A program made the translations under genes and the position numbers. 64,000 bases of DNA from Apis mellifera (lineage: Eukaryota > Arthropoda > Insecta > Hymenoptera > Apidae). Every line of letters starts with the position of its first letter. The stretch's first letter is position 1. Below are positions 1 through 13,200 of the stretch, in pieces. The stretch is taken from the NCBI RefSeq assembly GCF_003254395.2, contig NC_037638.1, positions 25,249,352 through 25,313,351 on the forward strand, in the 5' to 3' direction. The notes below the pieces were generated by a model. That model saw only the letters and a program-made list of their open reading frames with translations, had not been told where the DNA came from and did not search any database.

Positions 1-169
1 ACGAGAGTGGCTCGTATATAAAGCAGGGTACCCGTGGGGCACATCGGGGCTGTTTCCCGATATTGGGACAATACTTACTTTAATAGCGACGCTTGTCGAG
101 ACAAGTCCGATGGCTGTGTTTTTCAAGTACGTGCTTCATGTTCGATGATGGCTACGTGTCGATGAACAG
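1..169 (+). other. Exon-like but frame-broken stretch before the SLC25A42 exon
   Basis: This stretch is clearly less AT-rich than the introns that follow. One frame contains a G-x-x-P-x-x-G-T spacing (about 47-73) like the segment that normally precedes this part of an SLC25A42 carrier, but all three frames are interrupted before the intact exon. It may be the previous exon carrying sequence or assembly errors near a contig edge, or a diverged exon followed by a very short intron: a gtacgt donor lies at 127 and an acag acceptor ends at 169. I could not decide between these. Confidence 0.35.
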
Positions 170-755
170 TGTACACGGTGGCTATTCCTGGCTTCTCGAC
201 ATCACTGATTTGCGGCGCCATTGCCGGTATGGTTGCTCAGACTAGCAGCTACCCTTTGGACATTATTCGGAGAAGGATGCAGACTTCGGCGATGCATGGT
301 CAACACTATCACACAATCAGATCAACTATTATAAAAATTTACAAGTGAGTTTTTATTTTTTAATTTGAGTAAAAATGATTAATATTAAATTTAATGTAAT
401 TCTAATACAACTTATAAAATATAATTACATTTTTTCATTGCATTTAAATTTTAAAATATAATATTTAAATAATTTAAAATATACAAAATAAAGAAAATAA
501 TTTTTAAATGAATTATTAAATGAATAATTTTTAATTTTTTTTCTATTACAATTTTAGCATATAAAATAAAAATGTTTATATAAAATATTTTTTATTATTT
601 TCAGAGAAGAAGGTATAATGGCTTTTTATAAAGGACTAAGTATGAACTGGATAAAAGGTCCAATTGCTGTAGGAATTAGTTTTGCAACACATGATACGAT
701 CCGCGATACATTAAGAAAAATTATTATTTGCCAAAATACTTCATTAAAAACATAA
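170..755 (+). CDS. SLC25A42: Mitochondrial coenzyme A carrier, SLC25A42-like, C-terminal part
   Basis: Two coding exons are clear: about 170-344 (donor gtgagt) and 605-755 (after tcag; TAA at 753-755). Joined, they read TVAIPGFSTSLICGAIAG, then a carrier signature PLDIIRRRMQT, then GLSMNWIKGPIAVGISF. This is the third repeat of a mitochondrial carrier and closely resembles the C-terminus of SLC25A42, which exchanges CoA for adenine nucleotides across the inner mitochondrial membrane. PLD with following basic residues is the Px[DE]xx[KR] gate motif. The 5' part lies outside the window. The boundary at 170 is uncertain: an in-frame TGA lies at 163-165, and the GC-richer stretch 1-169 does not give one open frame. 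The neighbouring gene Bub3 is convergent (tail to tail). I am confident of the family and fairly confident of the subfamily. Confidence 0.85.
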
Positions 756-2203
756 AAATGATATAGGCAATTAGAAAAACTAATAAGAAATATCTAATTA
801 CATCTCATTAGAAAAGCAGTAAATATATTTTTATCTGCTAAAAAGTCCTTTGAAATATAGAATGTTTGATAAGAATTGCATACAAACTTTATCATTGTTT
901 TGCTATTAATAACAGTTATATATTAGCAAAATTTGTACAGAAATCTATCAAATACTCAGACATCAATATATATAAAATTTATGATCATATAATTAATAGA
1001 TTCATGTAATGTAGTAATGATTTAATAAATATTATAGTTTTCAAAGGACATATTTTTAAAAAAATAGAAAATAGTACAAATTGTTGATGTACATATTGTT
1101 AATCAAAATGTTATAAAAATTGTTAAATTACTAAAAAATGCATGTCATATAAGTATATATAAATCACTAAAAAGCAAAACTATATTGCGCAAATATTAAC
1201 ATTTAGTTTATTTGTAATGTGGATATTATGCATAACAATGCAACTGCCCTCACAAGATGTTTTTTAATCATTGATAAACAAAGTATTTTTTTCGTGAATT
1301 TCAATAATCATAAAAATAATTTTAAAAAACATCTACATTTTTACACATTAAATTACAGATATACAGATATAATATCTACAATTGTTAATGTGATAGTAAC
1401 AGAATAGTAGTTGTTTTATATTATTGAATAATTAAATAATCATTAAATTTTGTATAGAATAACGCATTATTTTAACAATAATAATTAAGTTCTGACAATA
1501 ATTTTATAAATATAAATGTGCAATATTAATAATTAGCACAATTACTTATACTGAAACAAATTATTATAAAAATTATTCATATCTAATCTTTTTTTTTATA
1601 AAATGATCTATAATTATTTTATAAGTTTATAATGATCCAAATTATTTTAATATTGTATACATTTGAATTAATATCTCATATACTGTAAATTTTTATTCAA
1701 ATATATTTTAATTAGAATAAAATATTTTCTCAAATATCTAATTTTTTACATAAATTTTACGTAGGTGTTTTAAATATTAAATATATATACACACTTTTAT
1801 ACTTAAAAATAAATGATAAAATACAACTAATATTACAAGTAATAATAATATAACTGATGATGAAATAGACAATAAAATTTATAAATATTTAATATGTAGT
1901 ATACTATTGAATAAATCTATTACTTTAAATAAAAATAATATTCTTTACAAAAAGTTAATTTATTAAAATTGACTAGTCTAATAATTTTGAACAGAAATTA
2001 CTTCATTTCTAGAATTTGTATAGTCATCAATTATTTAAGATATAAAAATGTAAAATAGACAGAAAATATTGTTATTATATATGTTATAAATGGTTATTAA
2101 TTTTTGTGAAAAGATTTTAGCATTCAGTTTTGCTTTGATAAAGCAAAGTATAGTTAAAAAATTTTTACTTCTTTTTTTTTTATATAAAAAACTTTGTACA
2201 ATA
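756..2203. other. Convergent 3' flank between SLC25A42 and Bub3
   Basis: This is AT-rich DNA between two genes that end toward each other. It should hold both 3' UTRs. Open frames here are short and of low complexity, such as the one at 1219-1407, and I recognise none of them. No RNA gene was seen. Confidence 0.6.
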
Positions 2204-3668
2204 TTATTTAGGTTTAGTTTCTTGATCATTCACATATCTTATATAAATTTCTCTTTCATCATTTCCACCTGGTGGAATTTCAGCTTCATTCAAATATGAT
2301 ACTCCTATAGCAAGTACAGAACCATCATGACTGAAACTAAGAGCAGCAACACCAGCATTGTATCTATGAAATTGACATAAACGTTTTTTGTTAAAACCAT
2401 CCCAAATATTCACATAACCATCTGAACCACCAGTTGCAAATGTATTATAAGTTGAATGAAAACTAATAGCATTCACTGGATATATATGTTCTACATTATT
2501 TTCCTTTATCCTATGACATTTAAAAGCATATTTCTTTTTTTGTGCTTCTGGTGTTGTATCAAGATATTCAACAGCAACACGACCCTCTATGCTACTAAGA
2601 ACATATCCCTAAAAGTTATTAAAAATTAAAAACAAAAAAATTTAATATCAGTATTAAATGAAATTAAAATTTAAATTATTTCATTTATTTAATTATTAAA
2701 ATATCAAACCTACCTGCTCATTAGGAAAACCTTTAATACAACGTGTTTGATATTTTAAACTGCTTTCACGTCTTTGAAACATACCAGCCATGTTTCTCAA
2801 ATCCCAAATACAAACTTTGCGTTTAGCTGTACCAACTACAAACTTATCTCCACATACAGACAAAGCAAGAACAACATCAGGTTGTAAATAACTACCTACA
2901 CAAGTAGGTGTTCTAGGATCCCAAAGTTTTACTGCTGCATCCCATCCTCCAGTTAATATTGCATTGACTGCGGCAGAATATTCAATTTTCCTAATTGGTT
3001 TATCATGTGTTCCCATGACTGATTCTATAAAATAATTCCTTTTTATGATATTTATATATTGAAGTAAATATAAATAAAGATAAAAATAGAGAAATATCAA
3101 TACCAGTATTACTATTTATGTCATACATCTTTAATGTATTTCCTAAACCTCCACTATAAGCATGTACAGCATCCTATTAAAACAAACTTTTTTATTCTAT
3201 TGATATTAAAAAATTTTCAAAACAACTAATATTATAAAGATAAAAATAAAGAAAAAAAATATATAATTATATTTAATGTATAATATTATATTAAAATTTA
3301 TATTTTATTTTCTTAAATATATAATATTTTAATTCTTATTTTTTTTTTTTTTGCTTAAAAATACAAATATAATAATATAATATTAAATATTATATATGTT
3401 GTAATAATATTTTAAAACTTGTTTATATCTTATAAATACATAATATATAACATGATATAAAAATTTCATTTACCTGAAATGCAACATCTAAAACTGGTAA
3501 ATCATGATTATATTTTAATCTCATAGTATTTGTATGAATATCATACAAGCGCACTGTACTATCCCATGAAGAAACAAGAAGAAATTGTGTTGAATTCCGT
3601 CCAAATTCTACTGCCGAAATCGCATCAGTTGGAGGAGATTTTATTTTGAATTCTGTCCGAGATTCCAT
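2204..3668 (-). CDS. Bub3: Mitotic checkpoint WD-repeat protein Bub3
   Basis: Four coding exons on the minus strand: 3474-3668, 3104-3173, 2714-3024 and 2204-2608. All junctions are GT-AG and the frame is continuous, giving 326 residues against 328 in human BUB3. Bub3 is a seven-bladed beta-propeller that binds phosphorylated MELT motifs of KNL1 at kinetochores and recruits Bub1/BubR1 for the spindle assembly checkpoint. Diagnostic stretches are QFLLVSSWDSTVRLYD near residue 30, VKLWDPRTP, RRESSLKYQTRCIKGFPNEQ, and FATGGSDGYVNIWD with FNKKRLCQFHRY near the C-terminus. The start at 3668 is the first Met aligned with the family N-terminus; a Met six codons upstream is possible but less likely. 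It shares an upstream region of about 600 bp with NOP56 on the opposite strand. Confidence 0.97.
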
Positions 3669-4267
3669 TCTTAAAAAAGAAAACAAAAGCTAAAAGAATT
3701 AATAAGAAAAAAAATATATATATACACATATATTAAATAGTATAAATAAACATAACCTATAAATAGTAAAATATTCACATACATTTTAAAAGATTATTAC
3801 TATTCTTAATAATAGACTTATAATGTTTCTTCGCTATATCAATAAATTCTTATATTATTTAAATAAAATTATAGATTGAAAAAAATGATTTAAGTGAAAT
3901 TAAATATCGAAAAAGAAAATAGAGATATCCACTTCCATACACAATATAAAGGGAAATGTAAATCGAAGTTAATTGTGATACAAATGCATACAAGAGAAAT
4001 TAAGAAATACAATCTTATTTCATTATCATGCTATTTAAAAATACATTATATGAAAGCAACTTTATTATGTAATTTCAATTAGCGATTTTGAAATATACAA
4101 TTTTGTATGAAACTTTAGTAAACATTTGAATTTCAGGAAGTATCAAGAACTCCATTTTTATTCGTATTATATCCGGGACACATGGTTATTTTCTAACCTT
4201 AATAATACGTTTTAGTTTGGGTAGTGATTATTTAGAAATATTGAATGGAATATAAGATAAAAAAATC
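3669..4267. promoter_or_regulatory. Divergent promoter region, Bub3 / NOP56
   Basis: About 600 bp separate the two start codons, which point away from each other. The region must hold both transcription starts and 5' UTRs. The stretch 4130-4265, next to NOP56, is of higher complexity and is probably its 5' UTR. I see no convincing TATA box in this AT-rich background, so the promoter call rests on gene orientation. Confidence 0.55.
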
Positions 4268-6403
4268 ATGGTAAGCTTAACATTTTGATTATATTTTTAA
4301 ATAAATTAGAAATATAACTTTTTTTAAAATTATTTTCATTTATGCCTTTCAAAACAATATATTAATTTTGATTTTTTGTAATAAAAATGTAACAATTATA
4401 AAATATGATACAATTGTAAAATATTTTCTTATAAATTAAAATTAAAATAAATTTTTATGTATTAATATTGAGAGTTTTAATTGGATTATTAAAAAAATAT
4501 GTATAACTAGATAATTAATAACAAGTATGATACAAAACTTTATTTAAATAACAACAAAAGTAATTGTAATATGTTTGAAATTTTTTAAATAAATACATGT
4601 TTTTATATTTTAATATTTTTTTTTAACAAACATCGTTTTTATTAAGAATATTATATTATATTACCGTAATATTAAAAAAGATTATAATATGATAAATACA
4701 TTTTAAATCAAATTTTTAAACATATTTATTAAATAAAATTTTTATTAAAATTTTATATTTTTTATATAATTAATTTCTAAATTTTTTATAAATTTAATTA
4801 TAATATTATATTTTTCAGTCAAAGCTTTTTGTTTTATTTGAACATGCTGCTGGCTATGCCATATTTTCTGTCAGAGAATTTGAAGAAGTGGGAATGTTAT
4901 TGCCTCAAGTTGAAGCATCTGTAACAGATTTGTCTCGTTTTAACTCAGTTGTGAAATTAATTGGATTTTCACCTTTTAAAACTGCTTTAACAGCTCTAGA
5001 AAGTATAAATAATATTTCTGAAGGAATTGCTCCAGAAGATTTACAGTTATTTTTAGACTCATGTATACCAAAATCTGGAAAAAAAGATGAAGTTGTGCTT
5101 GGAGTAGCAGATCCAAAACTTGGAGCTAATATTACTGAAGTATTAAATATAAAATGTGATCACACTGGTGCCATTCCAGAAATTATTAGAGGAATAAGAT
5201 TTCATTTTCATAATTTGGTAAAAGGTTTTACTGCTAAAAGTTCTGGAATTGCACAACTTGGACTTGGTCATAGTTATTCTAGAGCTAAAGTTAAATTTAA
5301 TGTTAATCGTGTGGATAATATGATCATACAAAGCATAGCTCTACTAGATCAATTAGATAAAGACATTAATACGTTTAGTATGCGTATAAGGTAATTATTT
5401 TAAAAAATATTAATCAATTTTTTTATATTTACAGATAGATAAAAAAATTCAATTATATTTTTAGTTTATTAATTATAATTTTATTATTTACAGGGAATGG
5501 TATAGTTATCATTTTCCAGAACTTGTAAAAATAGTTCCTGAGAATTATATGTATGCTAAAGTTGCAAAATTAATAAAAAATAGAAAAGAACTTACAAATG
5601 AAAAATTAGAAGCTTTGGAAGAAATTGTTATGGACAGTGCCAAAGCTCAAGCAATTATTGATGCTTCTAAATCATCTATGGGAATGGATATCAGTCCTGT
5701 TGATCTTCTTAACATTGAAATGTTTGCAGTACGTGTTATTGCTTTGGCTGACTACAGAAAACAATTAGCAGAATATTTAAAATCTAAAATGACAGGCGTA
5801 GCACCAAATTTAGCTACATTAATAGGTGACCAAGTGGGAGCAAGATTAATAGCACATGCTGGATCTCTTACAAATTTAGCTAAATATCCTGCCTCTACTG
5901 TACAAATATTAGGGGCAGAAAAGGCTTTATTTAGAGCCTTGAAAACTAGAGGTAATACTCCAAAATATGGACTATTATTCCATTCAAGTTTTATTGGTCG
6001 TGCGGGTACAAAAAATAAAGGTAGAATTTCAAGGTATCTTGCCAATAAATGTTCTCTTGCATCAAGAATTGATTGTTTTATCGATATACCAACTAATGTG
6101 TTTGGTGAAAAATTGCGACAACAAGTAGAAGATAGATTGAAATTTTATGAAACTGGAGAAATACCTAAGAAAAACATAGATGTAATGAAAGAAGCGTTAG
6201 AAGAAGCTGCACAAGTAATAGCGAGTATGGAACAAAAATCAGCTAAAAAGAAAAAGAAAAAAGATAAAAAAAGAAAAAGTGAAGTTTTAGAAAATGGAAA
6301 AGAAAATGGATATATTGAAAATGGAGTGGAAGAAGAAACTGAAGAACCAGTAAAAAAAAAGAAAAAAAAGAAGAAGTCAAAAAGTTTAAATGAAAATGAA
6401 TGA
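4268..6403 (+). CDS. NOP56: Nucleolar protein NOP56, box C/D snoRNP core
   Basis: Three exons: 4268-4270 (the ATG alone, directly followed by gtaagc), 4819-5390 and 5494-6403, giving 494 residues. NOP56 pairs with NOP58 on box C/D snoRNAs with fibrillarin and 15.5K to direct 2'-O-methylation and processing of rRNA in the nucleolus. The N-terminus reads MSKLFVLFEHAAGYAIF (NOP5NT domain). The middle carries LGLGHSYSRAKVKFNVNRVD and LLDQLDKDINTFSMR. The Nop domain includes ARLIAHAGSLTNLAKYPAS, KALFRALKTRGNTPKYGL and NKGRISRYLANKCSLASRID. The tail from about residue 410 is lysine-rich (KKX type), shorter than the human tail but of the same kind. NOP56 introns host snoRNAs in some animals; I saw no convincing C/D box pair in either intron here. 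Confidence 0.98.
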
Positions 6404-8144
6404 GAATTTATATATTGTCTTTATATAATTATCATGCTATAATAATTGTATCAATTTTTCTTATTCATAACAGTGAACATTATATGTTGAATACTTCATC
6501 TTTTAATATAGTTTCAGTTGTAACTCTATTAATTCATGAAATAGTTTATTTTTAATCATATATTTTCATTGTAAAATTATATTAAAATAAGATTGACAAT
6601 TAGATTTATAATTTAAAAACATATTTTCATATATTGCATATATTGACCCTTAAATCTTCTTCTAAAAGATGTATATTATTTTATGAAGAAACAATTGTAA
6701 AATATAATTCTTTATAATTTAAATTATTGTGTACATACATAGTATATATTATTTTTCCAATATAATTTGATTTCCTATTTTTTTTTATTTGGTTTTTATT
6801 CTTATTAATATAATTATTTTTATTAAAATTCTAATGTATTATTATGATTAATATAATTAATATAATATTAAATTAATTTTTTTATATATTTTGATATTAA
6901 TATCTAAACATGTAAAATCTTTATTTTATAATGCTTATTATTTTAATTTATACTATTTTTTAATTTAAATTTTTTAACATTATATTCTTTAAGAAAATAA
7001 TTTTTAAATTATATTATAAAATATTTTTTTAAAAAAGGAAACATATCCATTGATTAATCATAAAAAATAATTAAATTATAAAATTTGAAAAAATTATTAA
7101 TATAAGATAAATTTTCTTAAATTTTAAATTTTGTAATATTTTATACATGTTTTATATCTAAGACTAAATTATAATTTGAAGGAAATTGGTAGAATGTAAA
7201 AATAAACATTGCATATATAAGGAATAGATGGTACTTTATGTTAAAAATGAAAATAAAACAGTTGACAATTTATATTAACACCAGCACCAATGAGCATTTA
7301 ATAACGATAAAACTGTGATGTAAGTATAAATACCAGAATTAATAATTACAATTATCGCGACTAATGTAAACAATATTCAGTCGACAAGTGAGCTATTAGT
7401 TATCATTCGCACGTATGTAATACTATAAGCGACATAATAACTGTCCTGAATTTCACCAGAGGAACAATAATTTTCATTTTGTGTAATGCATGTAATACAT
7501 TTTACATAAAATTGTAAGGCATATGTAAATAGCCATATATTTTAAACGCGCGATTAATATTGATATGTACCAGAATATGTACGTATTGCTTAATAGTTGA
7601 ATATTTCTTACTTAAGTTTTCTCTGATAATAAATGCAATGTTACAAATGTATGTATGTATGAATATATGTTAAATTAATAGATAATTGTAATTTAATTAA
7701 TATATAAATAATAAAAGATTACAAATTTTATATAATTTTATTTGTAACGAACAATAACGAATACTAATAAAATTATTGAGTTATATTCGTAAAATGTACA
7801 ATGAACAATATCAACGCGCGCAAATAGCATAAAAATACATATCTAAATGTATTTCAATAAAATAATATTACTTTTACTTTCTATTTTTTTTAAATTCAGA
7901 ATCAATAAAATTTTTTGAATATATGTCAATTTTCCAATATCATTATATAAAAATTTATAAAACTTATTTGCTAACAAAAAAATGTTCATTTAACTTTCAT
8001 GATCTTAATTTTCATCCAGTTTGACTTTATAAAGGCCTCTGTAATTCTAGACTGTAATCGTGCTTCTTTATATTAATATTTATACGGATCAACTGACAAT
8101 GATACCGCACTTATTGACTATATTTTTTTTATATTTGTACAATA

Positions 8145-8188
8145 ATACATACATATATATGTATTTTAATACATATATATGTATGTAT
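8145..8188. repeat. Perfect 19-bp inverted repeat with 6-nt spacer
   Basis: Arms 8145-8163 and 8170-8188 are exact reverse complements, separated by ttttaa. The arms are A/T with a few C/G positions (atacatac start). It would fold as a long hairpin in either strand's RNA. It may only be an expanded TA/TG microsatellite. Confidence 0.85.
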
Positions 8189-10255
8189 AGTTTAATACTT
8201 TAAAAATATATTCCCATCTACATCAAATAGTACACTTTATATAAAATACTCAAATAATGGAAAATGTAAAGAATTATTTTTCCCTTATATATACAAGATT
8301 CAGTCTCTGATACTCGCATAGAAGCCTGTAAATTAATTCCACATCAACTTTATGAAATGATTTAAACAAAATTTAATAAAATAACAATAAAATTTCTATT
8401 ATGATTAATTCATAAAAAATGAAATACTTTCAATCACATAAAAAAGTTTTTGGGCACCTGTTCTATAGATATTTATATAGAGTACTATATAAGCAACAAA
8501 TTATCTAAATTATTTGTTTAAAAACATATATAAATATGAATTTCAACTTTGCTGCAAATTCTGAAATATTTTATAAATTAAATTTTAATTATTTGATAAA
8601 TAATAAACAAGTATATCTACTATGCTAAAATATAATTATAAAATAAAAATTTTATCAATTATTTATGTAATATATGTCATACATATATTATAGTAAAAAC
8701 AAGAAATAGAGCATATAATTTTTTTTAATATTTTCTGATGAATAAATATTTTAATATCTAAACATTCTATAAATTATTTTCTAAAATGTATTTCAGTATC
8801 ATGCAGCAAAGATATATCAAATTACTGATAATAAACAATACATAAAATTAAATGGATCTTAATCTATTAATTAATATCTAATTATTAATAATTATCTTTT
8901 TTTTTACTAATCCCACAATTATCTTAAAAGATATGCATTTCATCATTATTAGTAACAAAGAATTAAGGAAATGCTATTTAATTTTTACTTTCTCCTATTT
9001 TACAAAAATTGTAGAATATCATTATTTAATCACATAAATGATTAAATTTTTTATCACTATATAATTACACAAAATCTTTAAATAATTTACAATAACATAA
9101 TATTAAATCACCATGCTGAGTGGAGCGCTTTTGAAGCGCAATAAATCCCGCTGATTTGTGCTTCTGTGCTTCTTTTTAAGATAACTTCTTGTATCCTGCA
9201 TTATGCTTTCATATTTCACCTATTTTTTTTTCAATAACTACTAATTTTATATTATTTTCTTCGTGCAAAACTAACTATAATAGGGAAGCACTTATATCAT
9301 TAGTAATGTTATTGCGCCTTTGTTTTTTTTATAGACGAATATCATCAATTGTCAAGTAATTATATTTATATAGAAAAGTGAAATCATTCTTACAATTCAA
9401 ATTATCAATGTGTAAATGCAGCTTTCTAAAGTCTGCAATAATTCTATTTTCTACATTCAACCCCTGTAAAAGCATTTTCTTTTCTTTTAAGACATTGAAT
9501 AACATTTAACAGAATGCCTTATATCCAATAGTAAATAAAAGTAATATACTACATTTTCTCGAATATCTATAACTCACTTTCATGCATACATTACTTATAA
9601 TACATTATATATGTAAGGCATAATCTTGATTCATTCACTTTACATTATGTATAAAAGATTTAAGACAAGTCTGCCTGATTTGTTCCCACATGATTTGAAG
9701 TAACATAATTCATTAAAACATGATTCATTAAAAAAGTACAACATTCGTATTGCGGAATGTTATTGGGAACATATATCTAAAATTCTTATTTCAACAAATA
9801 TGCATTAAAACTTAATGTACAGAGCTGCTCTTAAATTAATCATATATTTTATGTAGTATTCACGATTATATTTATCATAATTTTCAATAAATTTCTATTC
9901 TTCTCTTATTAAGTCAAATAGTAATCAAATTCATATGATATAGTCATATGTTAGAAAACTGAACAAATTTTTAATTTAATTCAAAACATAAAATATAGAA
10001 ATGAATAGTTCTCTTTTTAACTATTTGTGAACACATAAATTATGCAATATATATTTCATTGACCATTTTGCTCTGACATTTACAATATGCAATTTTTTAC
10101 AGTTGCACCCTGTATAATGAGATTGCTTTGTCCAAAAAATAGAAAATTTATCTTCATTTTTATTAAATAAATAGATTGTTCATAACAAGCCCTATTTGTT
10201 TTATAACTTCAAGTTATTTCATTTATGCCTTCTGTTTTTACTATTATCACCTTTT

Positions 10256-10265
10256 TTTATTTATT
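10256..10265 (-). terminator. Overlapping poly(A) signals for the EpsinR short isoform
   Basis: On the minus strand two overlapping AATAAA hexamers lie 11-20 bases after the EpsinR stop codon at 10276-10278. They could end the transcript with a very short 3' UTR. In such AT-rich DNA the hexamer is frequent, so use of this site is uncertain. Confidence 0.4.
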
Positions 10266-10275
10266 AAAAAAGCTT

Positions 10276-13200
10276 TCATTGAAATGCAGGAAAAAATGCT
10301 GGATTTATATGCTGCTGTTTCTGCTGTTGAGATTGAATCATTGGTGATGTATATCCAATTGTTGGTGATGCTAAAATAATTATATTTTTAATAATAAAAT
10401 GTATAAAATTGAATTTTCTATAATTAACAAATAAATATATAAATAATTTTAAAATATATAATAATATATACTATATATACATATAATGAAATTATTTATA
10501 TTGTTTCAAAAAAATATAAAATTAATATATTTATAAATATTTAACATAAATATAAAAGAAATATAAATATACAATTATATAATATATATACAATATATTT
10601 AAATAAACATTAAATAAACAAAAATTTAAATAATACAATAAATTCTTCTTAAGAAAAAAATTTTATATTTTTATTATCTTTATTTTATATTGAGTGCTTT
10701 AATTATATGTATATATTCAATACTAATTTTCATTATAATTTATTAAACAAAATTAAACCAAGTAGAAATTTCATATATAACTCACTCATAAGTTTAATTT
10801 GATGTTGTGGACTATTGCTTGCCAATTGATTCATTGTTGGTGCAGGTCCTGTTTGTTTTGCTTTACTTCCCATTATATTATCGAGATCTATATTTAATCC
10901 TGAACCAGCCCATGTAGATCCAATTTGTGTGGATGTATTTGATATTTGATTTTTAGAATTGGTAGATGTAGGAGTAAGAAGATTTGTAACTGATGATAAT
11001 CCAATTGTTCCTAAATATAAAAGTTCTTTTAATTTTAATAACATTTTCTTTTAATATATTGTTCTATTCTTATGTACAAAATTTTATTAGATTGTAAAAA
11101 AAATTAAATCTTGTATATTAGTAACACATAAATCATCCCTTATTTTATTTATTTATAATATTAAGTAATTACAATTTTTTTAAAAAAATGAATTATAAAA
11201 ATTATATAAAGTATTTAATAACATAAATATATTTTTTACACAATATTCACAATATATTATTCATATAAAGAAAAAAAACATGCAAAATTTTAAAATGAAC
11301 TTTAGGAATTATTTTGCGAATATTTAAAAAAATATATATATTTTCATAAATAATATTTATATCTCATTAATAATTATATATCGAATGTTGAACCTATGAT
11401 AGAATCAATCAAAGACACTACTTTGGCACCTAAATTTCTACAGTCTTCATCATGATCGCCGCTAATCACATTTTGGGATAAATCTAAAAGCCATAATCTT
11501 ATTTCCATACAAATTTCAAACAATTCATTTACAATCGTATCTTTCGGTATTGCAATAATTACGGCTGCAACATTTTCTATTACTGCTAGTCTAACTTTTG
11601 CTTGTTCGTGATATCTCAAAATCCACGATAATTCCAATATTTCTTTTCCCATTTTAGAAGCTAACAAACAATTCTGTGCTGCTATCATTATAGTAGATAA
11701 AGTTTCTAAAAATCGAATTAATAAAATATTTTCTTGATCTGTGAAAATTTGTAATCCACTATTCAAGCAAGTGCTTTCTTTGCCAAAACCATAAAGTAAT
11801 GGATAAAAAAATGAGGACGCAATATTTCCGAATTTATTTTCAAATGTTTCAGACATTTTTATACTATGTGCATATCTTTTTGTATTTGATTCAATTCTTT
11901 TATTAACAATTTCCCGCCAATTTTCTTTTACGTCTAAAGATTTTTCGAATTCATCAAAATCATCACTATATAGTACTTTGTATTGTTGACTTTTTTCAGT
12001 ATTAATGAAAAGTGAAACTTTGTTTGAAATTTCTTTTGTTTTTTGTTTTATTTTAGTTTCATTAATTATGTCTTTTTTATTTTCATGAAGTGGAATAGTT
12101 GATAATTTTCTAGCCGAATATGCCAATATATCAAGAAAAAATAATCTTTGACTTACAGAATATTTATCTACTTCTAAATAAAACTGTCGACATAAAAATT
12201 CAGCACACTCTTTGGGATAAACAGTTACTATAGCTACGCAAGCTTTAAATGTTAATATTTCAAAATTTTCTACATAACAAGATTCTTTAAGCGTGATGAA
12301 AAGTTCTAATAACTCAATTGCAAATGATACATCATCATTTGGTAATTGTGACAATATTAATTCTTCACAGACTTCTAAAGATTCTGAAAAAATATCTGGA
12401 TTGTTAGAATTTTTTTCATTTACTAAATTATCACGTAGATCTCGCAAATATGCTGGTCGTAATTTTTTACTAATTTTTGTATCGTGAGACATATCATATG
12501 GTATTAAATCATCATCACTATCTAATTCTGAATCGTTCTCAATATTACTTTTGTTAATTATATTATCTGTCAAATTTTCTTTATTCAATATAATCGATTC
12601 TTTCGAATTGTTAATTGAAATTTGATCGTTTTTATTATATTTTTCTTCTATATTCTTTTTAGATAAAACATTACATTCAATGCCTAATTCATACAATTTT
12701 TTATCACCCAATGTATTAAACTCAATATTTTCAATAATTAAATCATTTTTTTTAATTTGTTCTTTTTCTTTTGAGACTTTGATTTCTATAGCTAAATTTT
12801 TTAAAGATTGTACTAAATTCGTTATTTCATCAGGCATATTGTTATATTCAAATGAAAGTTTTGGTGCATCATCAGATTCGGATAATTCATTAGTAAAAAT
12901 TTCACCAACAGACATTCCCATTGCTCTTAAAATAATATGTGTAGATTCGAGATGAACAGATATACCAGAAAATAACAATCTTTGAATATTATCTTTTTCA
13001 TTTCTGTTTAAATGATGTTTACATTTTCTTACACATATAATTATTAATTTTGTAATATATTTATGTTGTTCTACAGAAGTATGATTTAAAGCACTTTTAT
13101 TACCCCATATATCTAGAAGTTTCATTAATAATTCGATCAGAATACGATTATTATTCAAAAATTGCGCTAGATATGAGATCAAATTTATTACTAAATTATC

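Larger units (their letters stand above)
6404..10275. other. Gene-free convergent region, NOP56 3' end and EpsinR 3' end
   Basis: No credible coding frame exists in these 3.9 kb. The first part should contain the NOP56 3' UTR. The remainder is intergenic or an alternative long 3' UTR of EpsinR on the minus strand. Two local structures stand out: a perfect AT-rich inverted repeat at 8145-8188 and a short GC-rich islet at about 9111-9170, both listed separately. The block 7260-7560 is also of higher complexity than its surroundings, but I could not assign it. Confidence 0.6.

Noticed and set aside
4271..4818. Possible box C/D snoRNA in NOP56 intron 1
   Set aside because: This gene hosts snoRNAs in vertebrates, but I found no RUGAUGA-CUGA pair with terminal complementarity here or in 5391-5493.
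5752..6045. Minus-strand frame opposite NOP56
   Set aside because: Antisense shadow of the conserved Nop domain coding sequence.
9121..9180. Possible tRNA or pol III gene
   Set aside because: There is a small stem and a T run, but no cloverleaf, no B-box-like GTTCNANNC and no acceptor stem.
12680..12955. Plus-strand frames opposite Tel2
   Set aside because: Shadows of the long Tel2 exon; Ser/Phe-rich as expected for the reverse of AT-rich coding DNA.
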